From Streptomyces sp. NRRL WC-3618 (lineage in GTDB: Bacteria > Actinomycetota > Actinomycetes > Streptomycetales > Streptomycetaceae), in the NCBI RefSeq assembly GCF_001280005.1, contig NZ_LGDW01000119.1, forward strand, positions 1 to 64,000: DNA of 64,000 bases, in the 5' to 3' direction. The notes under the pieces were generated by a model. The model did no database searches. It was not told the origin of the DNA and saw nothing but the letters and a program-made list of their open reading frames with translations. The stretch's first letter is position 1; every line of letters starts with the position of its first letter. A program made the translations under genes and the position numbers. Below, one piece after another: positions 54,158-62,052 of this stretch.

Positions 54158-54991
54158 ATGATCACCCAGTTACTGCGGTCGCCTGGTACCCCCGACGTCG
54201 GAGTGCTGTTGCGCAGATGGCGTGACCGACGCGGGGTCAGCCAGCTCGAACTAGCATCTCGAGCCGACAGCTCTGCCCGGCATATCAGCTTCATCGAGAC
54301 CGGCCGGGCCAAACCCAGCCACACCCTGCTGATGCGGTTCGCCGAGCAGTTGGACGTGCCCGTACGCGAACGCAACGCCCTTCTGATCGCCGCCGGGTTC
54401 GCCCCGGTCTTCTCCGAGACCCCGCTGAACGACCCGGCGATGGAGACGTTCAGCGGCGAACTCGACCGCCTGCTCGCCGTTCACGAACCGAATCCGGCTC
54501 TCGTCCACGACGGCCTCTACAACGTTGTGGGCGCCAACCGCACGCTGCTCGCGCTGATCTCGGGCATAGCCGACCATCTGCTGAAGCCGCCCATCAACAC
54601 GATGCGCCTGACGCTTCACCCGGAGGGCCTGGCTCCCCGGATTCTCAACTTCGCCCAGTGGCGCGCCCATCTGCTGGGGCAGATGGAACGGCAGATCTCG
54701 GTGACCGGCTCGGCAGCCCTGGCCGACCTCTATCAGGAGGTGGCCGCCCATCCCGTCCCCGATGGAGAGCCCGTGCTGCCGGCCGCCTACGCGCTGCCGC
54801 TGTACATCGAGTGGGAGGGGCGGCAGCTGTCGTTCATCTCTATGCTGACGACCTTCAACACCCCGCTGGACGTGACCGTTTCCGAGCTGGCGATCGAGAC
54901 TTTCCTGCCCTCGGACCCGGAGACGGCCGCCGCCCTGCGCGATATGTCGGGTGAGGTCAGGCCCCCGGAACCCGGTCCAGGAAGCCGCTGA
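54158..54991 (+). CDS. XRE-family regulator with MmyB-like ligand domain
   Basis: A 277-residue protein. Residues 14-70 are an XRE helix-turn-helix (LLRRWRDRRGVSQLELASRADSS, HISFIETGRAKPS). The remainder is the MmyB-like ligand-binding domain with the NPALVHDGLYNVVGANRTLLAL pattern. Such genes usually regulate a neighbouring small enzyme, here the convergent SnoaL-like gene, with which it overlaps by 35 bp. It has no SARP array and may mark the edge of a passenger pair inside the cluster. Confidence 0.9.
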   Translation: MITQLLRSPGTPDVGVLLRRWRDRRGVSQLELASRADSSARHISFIETGRAKPSHTLLMRFAEQLDVPVRERNALLIAAGFAPVFSETPLNDPAMETFSGELDRLLAVHEPNPALVHDGLYNVVGANRTLLALISGIADHLLKPPINTMRLTLHPEGLAPRILNFAQWRAHLLGQMERQISVTGSAALADLYQEVAAHPVPDGEPVLPAAYALPLYIEWEGRQLSFISMLTTFNTPLDVTVSELAIETFLPSDPETAAALRDMSGEVRPPEPGPGSR

Positions 54992-55325
54992 CGGTGATGA
55001 TGCGGCCGTCGTCGGCCAGCGTGATGACGTCGGAACCGCCGGCCGGGGAGGAGCCGTCGGCCTTCGACACAAGGTCCCACGAGAAGCGGGCGATGTTGTG
55101 GTTGCCGTCCACCGACCCCTTCATCCGGAACTCGAAGCCCGGGAACTGGGCCTGGGCGCCGGCGATCGCGGCGGCGAGGCCCTCGTGGCCCGCCACGTCG
55201 GCCAGCGGGTCGGTGTAGGTGGCGTCCTCCGTGAAGGCGTCGGACACGGCCTTGGCGATCGCCTCGTCCCCCTCGGCGTTCCAGGCCGCGAAGTAGCGCT
55301 CGGCCGCGGTTGCATACGTCGACAT
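54957..55325 (-). CDS. SnoaL-like (NTF2-fold) protein
   Basis: A 122-residue NTF2-like protein: AERYFAAWNAEGDEAIAKAV, AFTEDATYTDPLADVAGHEGL and DLVSKADGSSPAGGSDVITLADDGRI. This pattern is common in actinobacterial SnoaL-like proteins of unknown role that sit next to MmyB-type regulators. ATG at 55325 has a GAGGAGAAACTCC leader. No evidence ties it to azoxy synthesis. Confidence 0.85.
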   Translation of the reverse strand: MSTYATAAERYFAAWNAEGDEAIAKAVSDAFTEDATYTDPLADVAGHEGLAAAIAGAQAQFPGFEFRMKGSVDGNHNIARFSWDLVSKADGSSPAGGSDVITLADDGRIITVSGFLDRVPGA

Positions 55326-55645
55326 GGAGTTTCTCCTCAGTTGTGGTTCGTAGCCGCGGTGTCGGCGCGGCCGCGTGATCACTGTGCAGGGCACGGGGGG
55401 TGCCAGTCGATTACCCGTCAGGTAATCGTCGACCGAGTGAACGGCCCGAGAGCCGACGGCGCCGGCTCTCGGACCGCTCACTCATGCTGTTTCGCGAGGC
55501 CCGGGCGGCGGGGCCCGACCGCAGGGCGGACGCCGCCCACGGCGTACGTCGGCCAGGCCCCGTGGCGTGACGGTACGGCCGCGCCGGAGCCGCCGCGCTT
55601 CCCGCGCGACGGTGACCGCCGGTGCCCAGCCCCCGGCCGTACGCG
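55326..55645. other. Intergenic region with inverted repeat and terminator-like hairpin
   Basis: The 320-base gap contains the inverted repeat GATTACC/GGTAATC (55409-55415, 55421-55427), a candidate operator about 85-95 bp before the SnoaL-like start, and a 10-bp hairpin at 55446-55472 (CCGAGAGCCG with CGGCTCTCGG) that could end the 58194-55646 operon on one side. I see no gene. Confidence 0.55.
55409..55427. promoter_or_regulatory. Inverted repeat, candidate operator of the SnoaL-like gene
   Basis: GATTACC-CGTCA-GGTAATC is a 7-bp perfect inverted repeat in the upstream region of the SnoaL-like gene. The nearby MmyB-like regulator is the obvious candidate to bind it. Confidence 0.4.
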
Positions 55646-56542
55646 TCACGCCATCACGTTCGCCAGCCAGTGCTCCAGCAGCCGCGCATCGCCCGTGATG
55701 TCCACCGCGGCCTGCTTCATCGGAACGCGTCGCTTGAGCAGCATCAGCAGATCGCCGGCCCGGCCGCTCACGGTCGTCCCGGCCCGCCTGTCGTCGTCCT
55801 CGGCCGCCAGGGCCGGCCCCTCGGGCGTACGCAGCAGCAGCCACTCGGCCTCTGCCACGTCTGCCACGTCCGTCGCCCGGAAGCGCAGCGACTCGCCCTC
55901 GCCGGCCATCGCGGCGAGCCGCGGCCCGAAGAACGCCTCGGCGCCGGGCGCGGTGATCATTCGCAGCCAGAGCTGCACGCTTTCCACCGAGAGATCCGAG
56001 CGCAGGCGTAAGGCGTCGGGGGCCCGACCGAGCAGCAACTCCGTGTCCGCCCGGTGCACCATGGTCTCCAGGGCACCCCAGCTCGCCCAGAACCGGGTGC
56101 CGTCGGCCCCGACGGAGTTCCAGACGTCGCCATCCGGTCCGGCGTCGCGCAGGGCGACGACCAGGCTGTCTGCCGCCGCCAGCACCCATCGCGCGCGTGC
56201 CTCGCCACCGTCGAACTCGGCGACCTCGTCGAACGACACCTTGATCAGGTCGTTGACATATTCCGGCCAGGTCCCGCCGTGCGTCGCCCACCGCTCCTCG
56301 TCGCCCCCCGCCACGAACAGGTGCGGCGGCAGGAACTCCTTCGCCCGGGTCTCCACCATGCCGGCCGCCCAGGTGAACGCCTGGAACAGGTGGGCCATCA
56401 GATGGCTCGTGGTCCACCCCGGACAGGTGCCGACCGGCTCCTCGGGACCCACGTCCCGCAGAATTCCCGCGAGCAGCCGGGCCTCGCTCTCGATGCCGGC
56501 ACAGAGCTGCTCGTAGCTGATCTCGTCACGGATCTTGTTCAA
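55646..56542 (-). CDS. Maleylpyruvate isomerase-like (DinB-fold, mycothiol-dependent type) protein
   Basis: A 298-residue protein with an N-terminal DinB-type helix bundle (CPGWTTSHLMAHLFQAFTWAAG with a metal-type His) and a C-terminal MDMPI domain (GETMVHRADTE-like ALETMVHRADTELLLGRAPDAL). Family members use mycothiol as cofactor. The TTG start at 56542 is chosen because GGAGAAG lies six bases upstream and there is no nearby ATG/GTG with a site. It is the last gene behind the luciferase-like and flavin reductase genes. Confidence 0.8.
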   Translation of the reverse strand: MNKIRDEISYEQLCAGIESEARLLAGILRDVGPEEPVGTCPGWTTSHLMAHLFQAFTWAAGMVETRAKEFLPPHLFVAGGDEERWATHGGTWPEYVNDLIKVSFDEVAEFDGGEARARWVLAAADSLVVALRDAGPDGDVWNSVGADGTRFWASWGALETMVHRADTELLLGRAPDALRLRSDLSVESVQLWLRMITAPGAEAFFGPRLAAMAGEGESLRFRATDVADVAEAEWLLLRTPEGPALAAEDDDRRAGTTVSGRAGDLLMLLKRRVPMKQAAVDITGDARLLEHWLANVMA

Positions 56543-56567
56543 GGATCTTCTCCTTCGCGATCGACGT

Positions 56568-57101
56568 TCACCTGGTCTCCAGGGCGGGTGGTACGGCGAT
56601 CCGTGGCCCCGGGCGACGGAAGTCGCCGTCCTGGAAGAGCAGCGGCTCACCGGAGGTGTGAGCGAAGTCCTGCACCTCGCCCAGGAAGAGGACGTGGTCG
56701 CCTCCGTCGTACGTGCGCCACGGCCGGCACAGCAGCCAGGCCACAGTGCTGTCGAGCCGAGGCACACCGTCCTGGTCCAGCCAGGGAACGGCGAGCGCGG
56801 ACTGCGGCCGGCCGGCGAAATGCAGGGCCAGCGGCGCCTGGTCGGCGGCCAGGACGTTGACCACGAACGGTGCGCCGCGCAGCCCCGCGCAGGACCGCGA
56901 CCGGCGGCTGACGCTGACCAGCACGAGTGAGGGGTCGAGGGAGACGGAGGTGAACGAGCTGATGGTGACGCCCCGGAAACCGTTGCTTCCGGCATAGGTC
57001 ACCGTGCTCACGCCCGTGCCGAACCTGCCCAGGCAGTCGCGCAGTTGCCGCGGGTCCGGTCCGGGCTGCCGGGGAGGCGGTCCGGTCAGTGCTGGCTGCA
57101 T
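56568..57101 (-). CDS. Flavin reductase, second copy
   Basis: A 177-residue flavin reductase-like split-barrel protein: LRDCLGRFGTGVSTVTYAG, GVTISSFTSVSLDPSLVLVSVS and DHVLFLGEVQDF. It supplies reduced flavin, most simply to the luciferase-like monooxygenase one gene upstream. It is not close in sequence to the reductase at 29540, suggesting each serves its own oxygenase. Confidence 0.87.
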   Translation of the reverse strand: MQPALTGPPPRQPGPDPRQLRDCLGRFGTGVSTVTYAGSNGFRGVTISSFTSVSLDPSLVLVSVSRRSRSCAGLRGAPFVVNVLAADQAPLALHFAGRPQSALAVPWLDQDGVPRLDSTVAWLLCRPWRTYDGGDHVLFLGEVQDFAHTSGEPLLFQDGDFRRPGPRIAVPPALETR

Positions 57102-57216
57102 GAACCCTCCAGTGGAAGTGGCGGATGCGGGCGGTGGCGCTTTCCGATCCGGAACGCGAACACGCGCCGACGTCAGGTCGGTCGGCAGGACGGGGCGCCC
57201 CGCTGCCCCTCGGCGC

Positions 57217-58194
57217 TCAGGCCGTGAGGGTCCGCACGGTCGGCAGCATCGCCTCGGCGATCTTCTTCAACTGCGGCTCAGGACGCAGCGACCCGATCCG
57301 GACCACGATGTGCCGGGCCCCCGCCCGAACATAATCGGCCAGCCACTCGGCGCAGTGCTCGGCGGTACCCCAGGCGTACGCCTGGATCGCCGACATCTGC
57401 TCCAGCGTGCGGCCGTAGTAGTGCTCGATGTAGTGCTCCAGTTCCGCCTTCGCGCGGCCCTCGTCCGGGCCGACCGTGATCGTGGCGTAGAACCCGGGCG
57501 TCACCGCGCCCTCGGGGCGCCCGGCCTCGGCCCGCAACGACTCCAGCCGCCGCCAGGCCGCCCCGTACGCCTCGGCTGACGGCAGGAACGGCAGCCACCC
57601 GTCGTACAGCCGGGCCACCCGGTCCAGCACCCGGGGTGTGTCACTGCCCGCCAGCCATAGGGGGGGACCGCCCGGCCGGGGCGGGCGGGGCAGCCGGTCG
57701 AGCTGCCCGGCCTGCCAGTACCGTCCGCTGAACGCCTCGTCCCCCGCTTCACCCCAGGCGGTCCGCCACAGCGCGACGGTCTCGTCGAGCCGTCCGGCAC
57801 GCCCCGTGAACGACGCGCCCACGGCAGCGAATTCGGCCTCGGTCTCGGGGACCGGGAAACCCGACCCCAGACCCATGATCAGCCGGCCCCCGCAGACATG
57901 GTCGAGGCTGCTCACCATGTTGGCCCCGATGAGGGGATGCCGGAGCGCCGGCGTGAGTGCGGCGGTCCCGAGCGTGATGGATCGTGTCACCGCGCCGGCC
58001 GCGGACAGCACCACCAGCGGGTCGAGCCGGGGCCGTGCGGTCAGCGAGTCGCCCGTCCACAACGAGTCAAAACCGAGTCCCTCCGCCTGGCGGGCGAACT
58101 CCAGCAGCGGAGAGGCGGTGAAGTCGCCGAGGATGGCCTGCTCACGGGTCGGCAGCAGGACACCGAGACGGGCGGACTGATCGGGGATCGCCAT
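57217..58194 (-). CDS. Luciferase-like (LLM-class) flavin-dependent oxidoreductase
   Basis: A 325-residue bacterial-luciferase-fold protein: LLEFARQAEGLGFDSLWTGDSL, ITLGTAALTPALRHPLIGANMVSSLDHVCGGRLIMGLGSGF and PLWLAGSDTPRVLDRVARLYDGWLP. ATG at 58194 has GAGAGG seven bases upstream. First gene of a three-gene operon under a SARP array, so it belongs to the cluster by regulation. It may oxygenate, or reduce with F420, a late intermediate. Confidence 0.88.
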   Translation of the reverse strand: MAIPDQSARLGVLLPTREQAILGDFTASPLLEFARQAEGLGFDSLWTGDSLTARPRLDPLVVLSAAGAVTRSITLGTAALTPALRHPLIGANMVSSLDHVCGGRLIMGLGSGFPVPETEAEFAAVGASFTGRAGRLDETVALWRTAWGEAGDEAFSGRYWQAGQLDRLPRPPRPGGPPLWLAGSDTPRVLDRVARLYDGWLPFLPSAEAYGAAWRRLESLRAEAGRPEGAVTPGFYATITVGPDEGRAKAELEHYIEHYYGRTLEQMSAIQAYAWGTAEHCAEWLADYVRAGARHIVVRIGSLRPEPQLKKIAEAMLPTVRTLTA

Positions 58195-58262
58195 CGCGTG
58201 CCTCTCTTCTAGGGGGCTCTCAGGATCTGGACAATGTCTCTCACGGATCCAAACACCGGCCC

Positions 58263-58289
58263 CTGACGCGCGACTGACCTGCGCCTGAG
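58263..58289 (-). promoter_or_regulatory. SARP-type operator (luciferase-like operon), right edge of regulon
   Basis: CTGAC at 58263, CTGAC at 58274 and CTGAG at 58285, exactly 11 bp apart; minus-strand reading CTCAG, GTCAG, GTCAG, followed after eight bases by GTTTGGAT. This is the rightmost array. Confidence 0.8.
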
Positions 58290-58447
58290 AGCGGCAGCCG
58301 CGGTAATGGCCGGGCAGTCCAGCCCACCCACACGGCGACGGCGCCCGCCCGCACCCCCGCACCCGAGCCCACACCGACACCATGACCGGGACTTGGGGTA
58401 TCGCCGAGGTCGAGCCCGGAAGCCGCCAATAGTTGATCTTGGAGGCG

Positions 58448-58570
58448 TCAGCCCTTCCGCCGGGCTGCGGGGTCGCCTTCGGCGACGTGCCGAGCGACCG
58501 CGTCGACGCCGGGACGGGCGTAGCGCTCCAGGGAGCGGACGGAGGCGTGCCGGGAGCGGGCCAGCAGCAT
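58448..58570 (-). pseudogene. Tyrosine-recombinase (integrase) C-terminal remnant
   Basis: A 40-residue tail, MLLARSRHASVRSLERYARP then GVDAVARHVAEGDPAARRKG, that matches the C-terminal end of phage/element integrases, including the late tyrosine context SLERYARPG. No integrase body exists on either side. It marks an old insertion or recombination junction at the right end of the cluster. Confidence 0.55.
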
Positions 58571-58607
58571 CGGCGACGCGGTCGACCTGCCCAACGTCAA
58601 GGGCGCG

Positions 58608-58802
58608 ATGGAGAACTCGACACCGGTCGCCACCTTCGGCACCGGCGAGGACCGGATCGAGATCCGCAGGATCGAGGCCGGCGGCGACGAACGGGCGCGC
58701 GACACCGAGGCAGCCGGCACGGACGAACGGGCGCGACAGACCGAGGCGGCCGGCGACGTCGACCGGATCCGCGATGCCAAGGCCGCTGGAGGCGACCGAT
58801 GA
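58608..58802 (+). CDS. Short acidic ORF, probably the 3' end of a lost gene
   Basis: A 64-codon frame whose stop overlaps the glycosyltransferase start (ATGA at 58799). The frame is open upstream to about 58569 (VDLPNVKGAMENSTPVATFG). The C-terminal half is a charged repeat of the form ER-A-R-D/Q-TEAAG, three times. The coupling to the next gene suggests a genuine operon whose first gene lost its N-terminus to the junction at about 58568. Product unknown. Confidence 0.4.
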   Translation: MENSTPVATFGTGEDRIEIRRIEAGGDERARDTEAAGTDERARQTEAAGDVDRIRDAKAAGGDR

Positions 58803-59650
58803 ACAGCGGAAGCTACGAGTCCACCGCCCCCGAAAGGCTGGGCGACCCAGCCGTGCACGGGGTCGAGATCCCCGAGCCCGGGGCCGTCACCATCGTCGTA
58901 CCGACCTTCAACGAGTCCGCCAACGTGCGGGAGCTGCTGCACCGGATCACGGAGACGGTGCCGTCCCGGCTGCCCTGCGAGGTCGTCTTCGTGGAGGACT
59001 CCACCGACGACACCCCCAAGGTGATCGACGAGGCCGCGCAGGACTGCCCGTTCCCGGTCACCGTGCTGCACCGCGACGAACCGGCCGGCGGCCTCGGCGG
59101 CGCGGTAGTCGAGGGCATCAAGGCGGCCACCTCCGACTGGATCGTCGTCATGGACAGCGACCTGCAGCACCCGCCGTCACTGGTACCGGAGCTGGTGGCG
59201 ACCGGGGAGCGGTCGTCAGCGGAGCTGGTGGTCGCCTCCCGCTACACCAAGGGCGGCAGCCGCGCCGGGCTCGCGGGCAGCTACCGTGTGGCCATCTCAC
59301 GCGGGGCGACCTGGCTCACCAAGTCCCTCTTCCCGCGCCGGCTGCATGGCATCAGCGCCCCGATGAGCGGCTTCTTCGCGATCCGCCGCAGCGCGGTCAC
59401 CGCCGACATCCTCCAGCCGCTCGGCTACAAGATCCTCCTCGAACTCGCCGTGCACAGCCGCCCGCGCCAGGTCACGGAAGTGCCGTTCGTCTTCCAGGAC
59501 CGGTACGCCGGCGAGTCCAAGTCGACCGCGCAGGAGGGCATCAGGTTCCTGCGCCACCTCGTCGGACTGCGCACCGCCTCCCCCGTGGCCCGCATGCTCG
59601 TCTTCGGGCTGATCGGCGTCACCGGTTTCCTGCCGAACCTGGCCGGCTGA
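58799..59650 (+). CDS. GT2 glycosyltransferase, dolichol-phosphate-mannose synthase type, C-terminally truncated
   Basis: A 283-residue family 2 glycosyltransferase: VTIVVPTFNESANV, the DSDLQHPP metal motif, GYKILLELAVH and FQDRYAGESK. These enzymes move a sugar from a nucleotide donor to a polyprenyl phosphate. The frame ends right after MLVFGLIGVTGFLPNLA, the first helix of the GtrA-like membrane domain that actinobacterial homologues carry, so the C-terminus appears cut. GGAGG lies six bases before the ATG. Confidence 0.8.
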   Translation: MNSGSYESTAPERLGDPAVHGVEIPEPGAVTIVVPTFNESANVRELLHRITETVPSRLPCEVVFVEDSTDDTPKVIDEAAQDCPFPVTVLHRDEPAGGLGGAVVEGIKAATSDWIVVMDSDLQHPPSLVPELVATGERSSAELVVASRYTKGGSRAGLAGSYRVAISRGATWLTKSLFPRRLHGISAPMSGFFAIRRSAVTADILQPLGYKILLELAVHSRPRQVTEVPFVFQDRYAGESKSTAQEGIRFLRHLVGLRTASPVARMLVFGLIGVTGFLPNLAG

Positions 59651-60125
59651 AGCGGCTGGTCGAACGCGGGATCCTGACCGAGCCCGAGCAGGGGTTGTTC
59701 ACCCAGCCACGGCCATAGCCACCCGGAGAGGCCACCGCCAGCCCGCCAGCCCCAACTACAAGCGCGAAACGGGCAACACGTCACTTACCGCCCTCTGAGG
59801 TGTTGCAACGACCGCTAGAACCCAGATGGTCTCCCCGACCATGACGGCGCGCGCACCGCTTCAGCGCACGATGGCGGACTCGCCCATCGCCAGGTCCAGA
59901 GTCGCTACGGGGCGGCGCTGGTCGTGCTCGCATGCGGCGCAGCGGCCGTGGTCGCGCGCCAGCCGCCAGCGCACGCATTCGTCTTGGTCGGTCGGCTGCG
60001 GGAGCATGGGGACGGGACGACGGCGGAGTTCGCCGACGCACACGCAGGCTCGGTGGGAGTGCTCTTCGCTGACGGCAGCGATCCGGTCCCATTGTCGATT
60101 CTCTTCAAGGGACGTCGGTCTATCC
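59651..60125. other. Region behind truncated glycosyltransferase, no confident gene
   Basis: From 59647 to 59718 a short frame (LKRLVERGILTEPEQGLFTQ and three more codons) directly replaces the lost glycosyltransferase tail; it looks like the C-terminus of another protein, probably a mobile-element remnant. A minus-strand frame ending at 59861 contains CVRWRLARDHGRCAACEHDQ, which could be a small zinc-binding protein of about 48 residues from 60007, but it has no ribosome site. Confidence 0.4.
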
Positions 60126-60752
60126 TCACTTGTCGCAGTGCTCGGCTGGTTCTTGCCGGGCTGGCGCGACGCCGACGTCCTCGCCATCCTTCCTCTCGTT
60201 CTCGGCCGCCCGAAGCCCGTCCGGGTCGCGCAACCACTGCTGTCCGTCGCTATCGAAGAACTGGACAGCGCGAATCGGTGCCCCGCCCTGCGCAATGCCG
60301 TAGCCCTTCAGGAAGTCGTCGATAGCGCGGGGGGCAAAGGTCAGCCGGGTACAGGGCGGGATGGCATCGAAACCCATGAAAACCCATTCGTACCCATCGA
60401 CACCCGCGTCCGGCGCATAGAACCACAGGTCGACTCGGGTGACCGGGTCCAGCGAGCGATTCGCGACGATCACTGTCTCGCTCATACCGCTGGCGTCCTC
60501 GGTCCAGTAACTGACCCGTCCGGCCTGCTGCCGCCGGTCCCGCTCCAACTGCTTACGCGTCGCGTCCACGCTCGACGATGCCACCGTGGCGCTGAAGAAC
60601 AGACCGATTGCCGCCGCGACAGCCGACAGCGCTGTCGCCCAGGGCGCCAGGTTGTGGCCGAAAGAGCGCCGTGGCGTTGCGCCGATCTGGGTACGCCGCC
60701 GGAGGGACGACTGCCGCCGGGCCCTGACGGTGCGGGAGGTCGCTCGATGCAT
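60126..60752 (-). CDS. Hypothetical membrane-anchored protein
   Basis: A 208-residue protein. The N-terminus is very basic (residues 1-30), then one hydrophobic segment (about 33-58, WATALSAVAAAIGLFFSATVA), then a soluble domain with YWTEDASGMSETVIVANRSLDPVTRVDLWFY. The domain resembles small beta-rich actinobacterial hypothetical proteins that follow a single helix. It appears real by codon bias, but I recognise no family. Confidence 0.6.
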   Translation of the reverse strand: MHRATSRTVRARRQSSLRRRTQIGATPRRSFGHNLAPWATALSAVAAAIGLFFSATVASSSVDATRKQLERDRRQQAGRVSYWTEDASGMSETVIVANRSLDPVTRVDLWFYAPDAGVDGYEWVFMGFDAIPPCTRLTFAPRAIDDFLKGYGIAQGGAPIRAVQFFDSDGQQWLRDPDGLRAAENERKDGEDVGVAPARQEPAEHCDK

Positions 60753-60877
60753 GACAACAGCATCGGCCAGAAGTCACATCCCGGCCATCGGGGATGCGCC
60801 GAGTGCCTCCGCTGGCCGGCTTGGCCACTGCAGCCTCACCGGCCGCGGTCCATACCGATCTACTCGTTGGACCAAAG

Positions 60878-61693
60878 TCAGGCGGAGGGTGCGTTCCAGT
60901 ATGCCTGGCCCGGTTCGGGGCGGTGGGGGGCGAAGAGCTGGGAGACGGTCACGGGGGTGAGGCCGCGCCGCCTCAGACCGTCGATGATCCCGGGCACGGC
61001 GGGAACAGTGCCTGGGTACACGTCGTGCAAGAGGATGATCCCGTTGCGCCGGGCCCCTTGCAGGACACGGCTCGTGATGACCTTGGGATCGTGGTCTCGG
61101 TAATCCTTGGCTGTGACGGACCACAGGATCTGCGCGAGCCCCAGGGAGCGGCAGACCTCGGCGACACTCGGGTTCGTCAGTCCCTGCGGTGGACGCATCA
61201 GGGTGGGAGTCCGGCCGGTGAGCTCTTTGACGCGTTCCTGGAGGAGGACGAGCTCGCGGCGGACCTCCTTCGCCGATGCCTTGGTCAGAAGCCGGTGCGT
61301 CCAGGTGTGATTGGCCAACTCATGCCCCTCAGTCGTCTCTCTCCGAACCAGGTCGGGACGGCGGGTCACGTTCTTGCCCAGTAGGAAGAAAGTCGCGTTG
61401 ACGCGTTTGGCCTGGAGGATGTCCAGCAGTCGGGTCGTGTCGGGGCCGGGTCCTGCGTCGAAGGTCAGAGCGACGCACTGAGTCTTTTGGCAATCGACGG
61501 GGTGTGGCTTCTGAGCAGTCGGTAAGGGTGTCGCGCTAGGGGCTGGCCGTGAAACGTGAGAGGACGCCGGAGGAGTCTTGGCGCCAGGGGCCGAAGCCGG
61601 CTGCGCCGAGCCGCAGGCGCCAAGGGCTACGGCCGCGGTCACGGCGGCCGCGACACCAGTCAGGATTTTTCTAAGATGGCGGTGTGTGCTCAT
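60878..61693 (-). CDS. Polysaccharide deacetylase (NodB-domain) lipoprotein
   Basis: A 271-residue secreted protein with a lipobox (AVALGAC) after a hydrophobic signal, a Pro/Ala/Ser linker (residues 30-65) and a NodB domain. Motif 1 is LTFDAGPGPDT: the first Asp (base) is kept and the second, normally a metal ligand in TFDDGP, is Ala. Motif 2 HELANHTWTH, motif 3 RPPQG and late motif ILLHDVYPG are intact. It would deacetylate a cell-wall or extracellular polysaccharide. ATG at 61693 is preferred over upstream starts because the signal peptide follows at once. Confidence 0.85.
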   Translation of the reverse strand: MSTHRHLRKILTGVAAAVTAAVALGACGSAQPASAPGAKTPPASSHVSRPAPSATPLPTAQKPHPVDCQKTQCVALTFDAGPGPDTTRLLDILQAKRVNATFFLLGKNVTRRPDLVRRETTEGHELANHTWTHRLLTKASAKEVRRELVLLQERVKELTGRTPTLMRPPQGLTNPSVAEVCRSLGLAQILWSVTAKDYRDHDPKVITSRVLQGARRNGIILLHDVYPGTVPAVPGIIDGLRRRGLTPVTVSQLFAPHRPEPGQAYWNAPSA

Positions 61694-62052
61694 ACTCACA
61701 GAACTATCAGTATCAAAAGGCATGAAACGGACGGCGCTCGACACGGCGGAGGCAGCCTCTCAGCAGGCATGACGTCGTGAACAGCAGATGCACGACGTCA
61801 TGCGCAGGCCGCGGTGGATGCAGCCGGCCGGCGAGCACGGCCGCCATCCGGGTGCTCAGCACATAGCTGGTGTGGGCGAGAAGGACGAGGGGTCCGGTTC
61901 CTTGCGGTGACAGCCATGGCAGTCGTGCGACAAGCCCGCGACTGCAGGCGCTGGTCCGAGTGCCGTACAGCGGAAGGCGGAGGCTGCTGTCCGGCGGCAC
62001 CGTGGTGGTTAAACGCCAGGTCCGATACCCGACAGACCAGTGGGGTCCAGCC
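61694..62052. other. Divergent intergenic region, no gene seen
   Basis: About 360 bases between the divergent NodB lipoprotein and GT-C-like genes. Frames crossing it have no recognisable domain or consistent codon bias. It must hold both promoters; I identify no operator. Confidence 0.45.
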
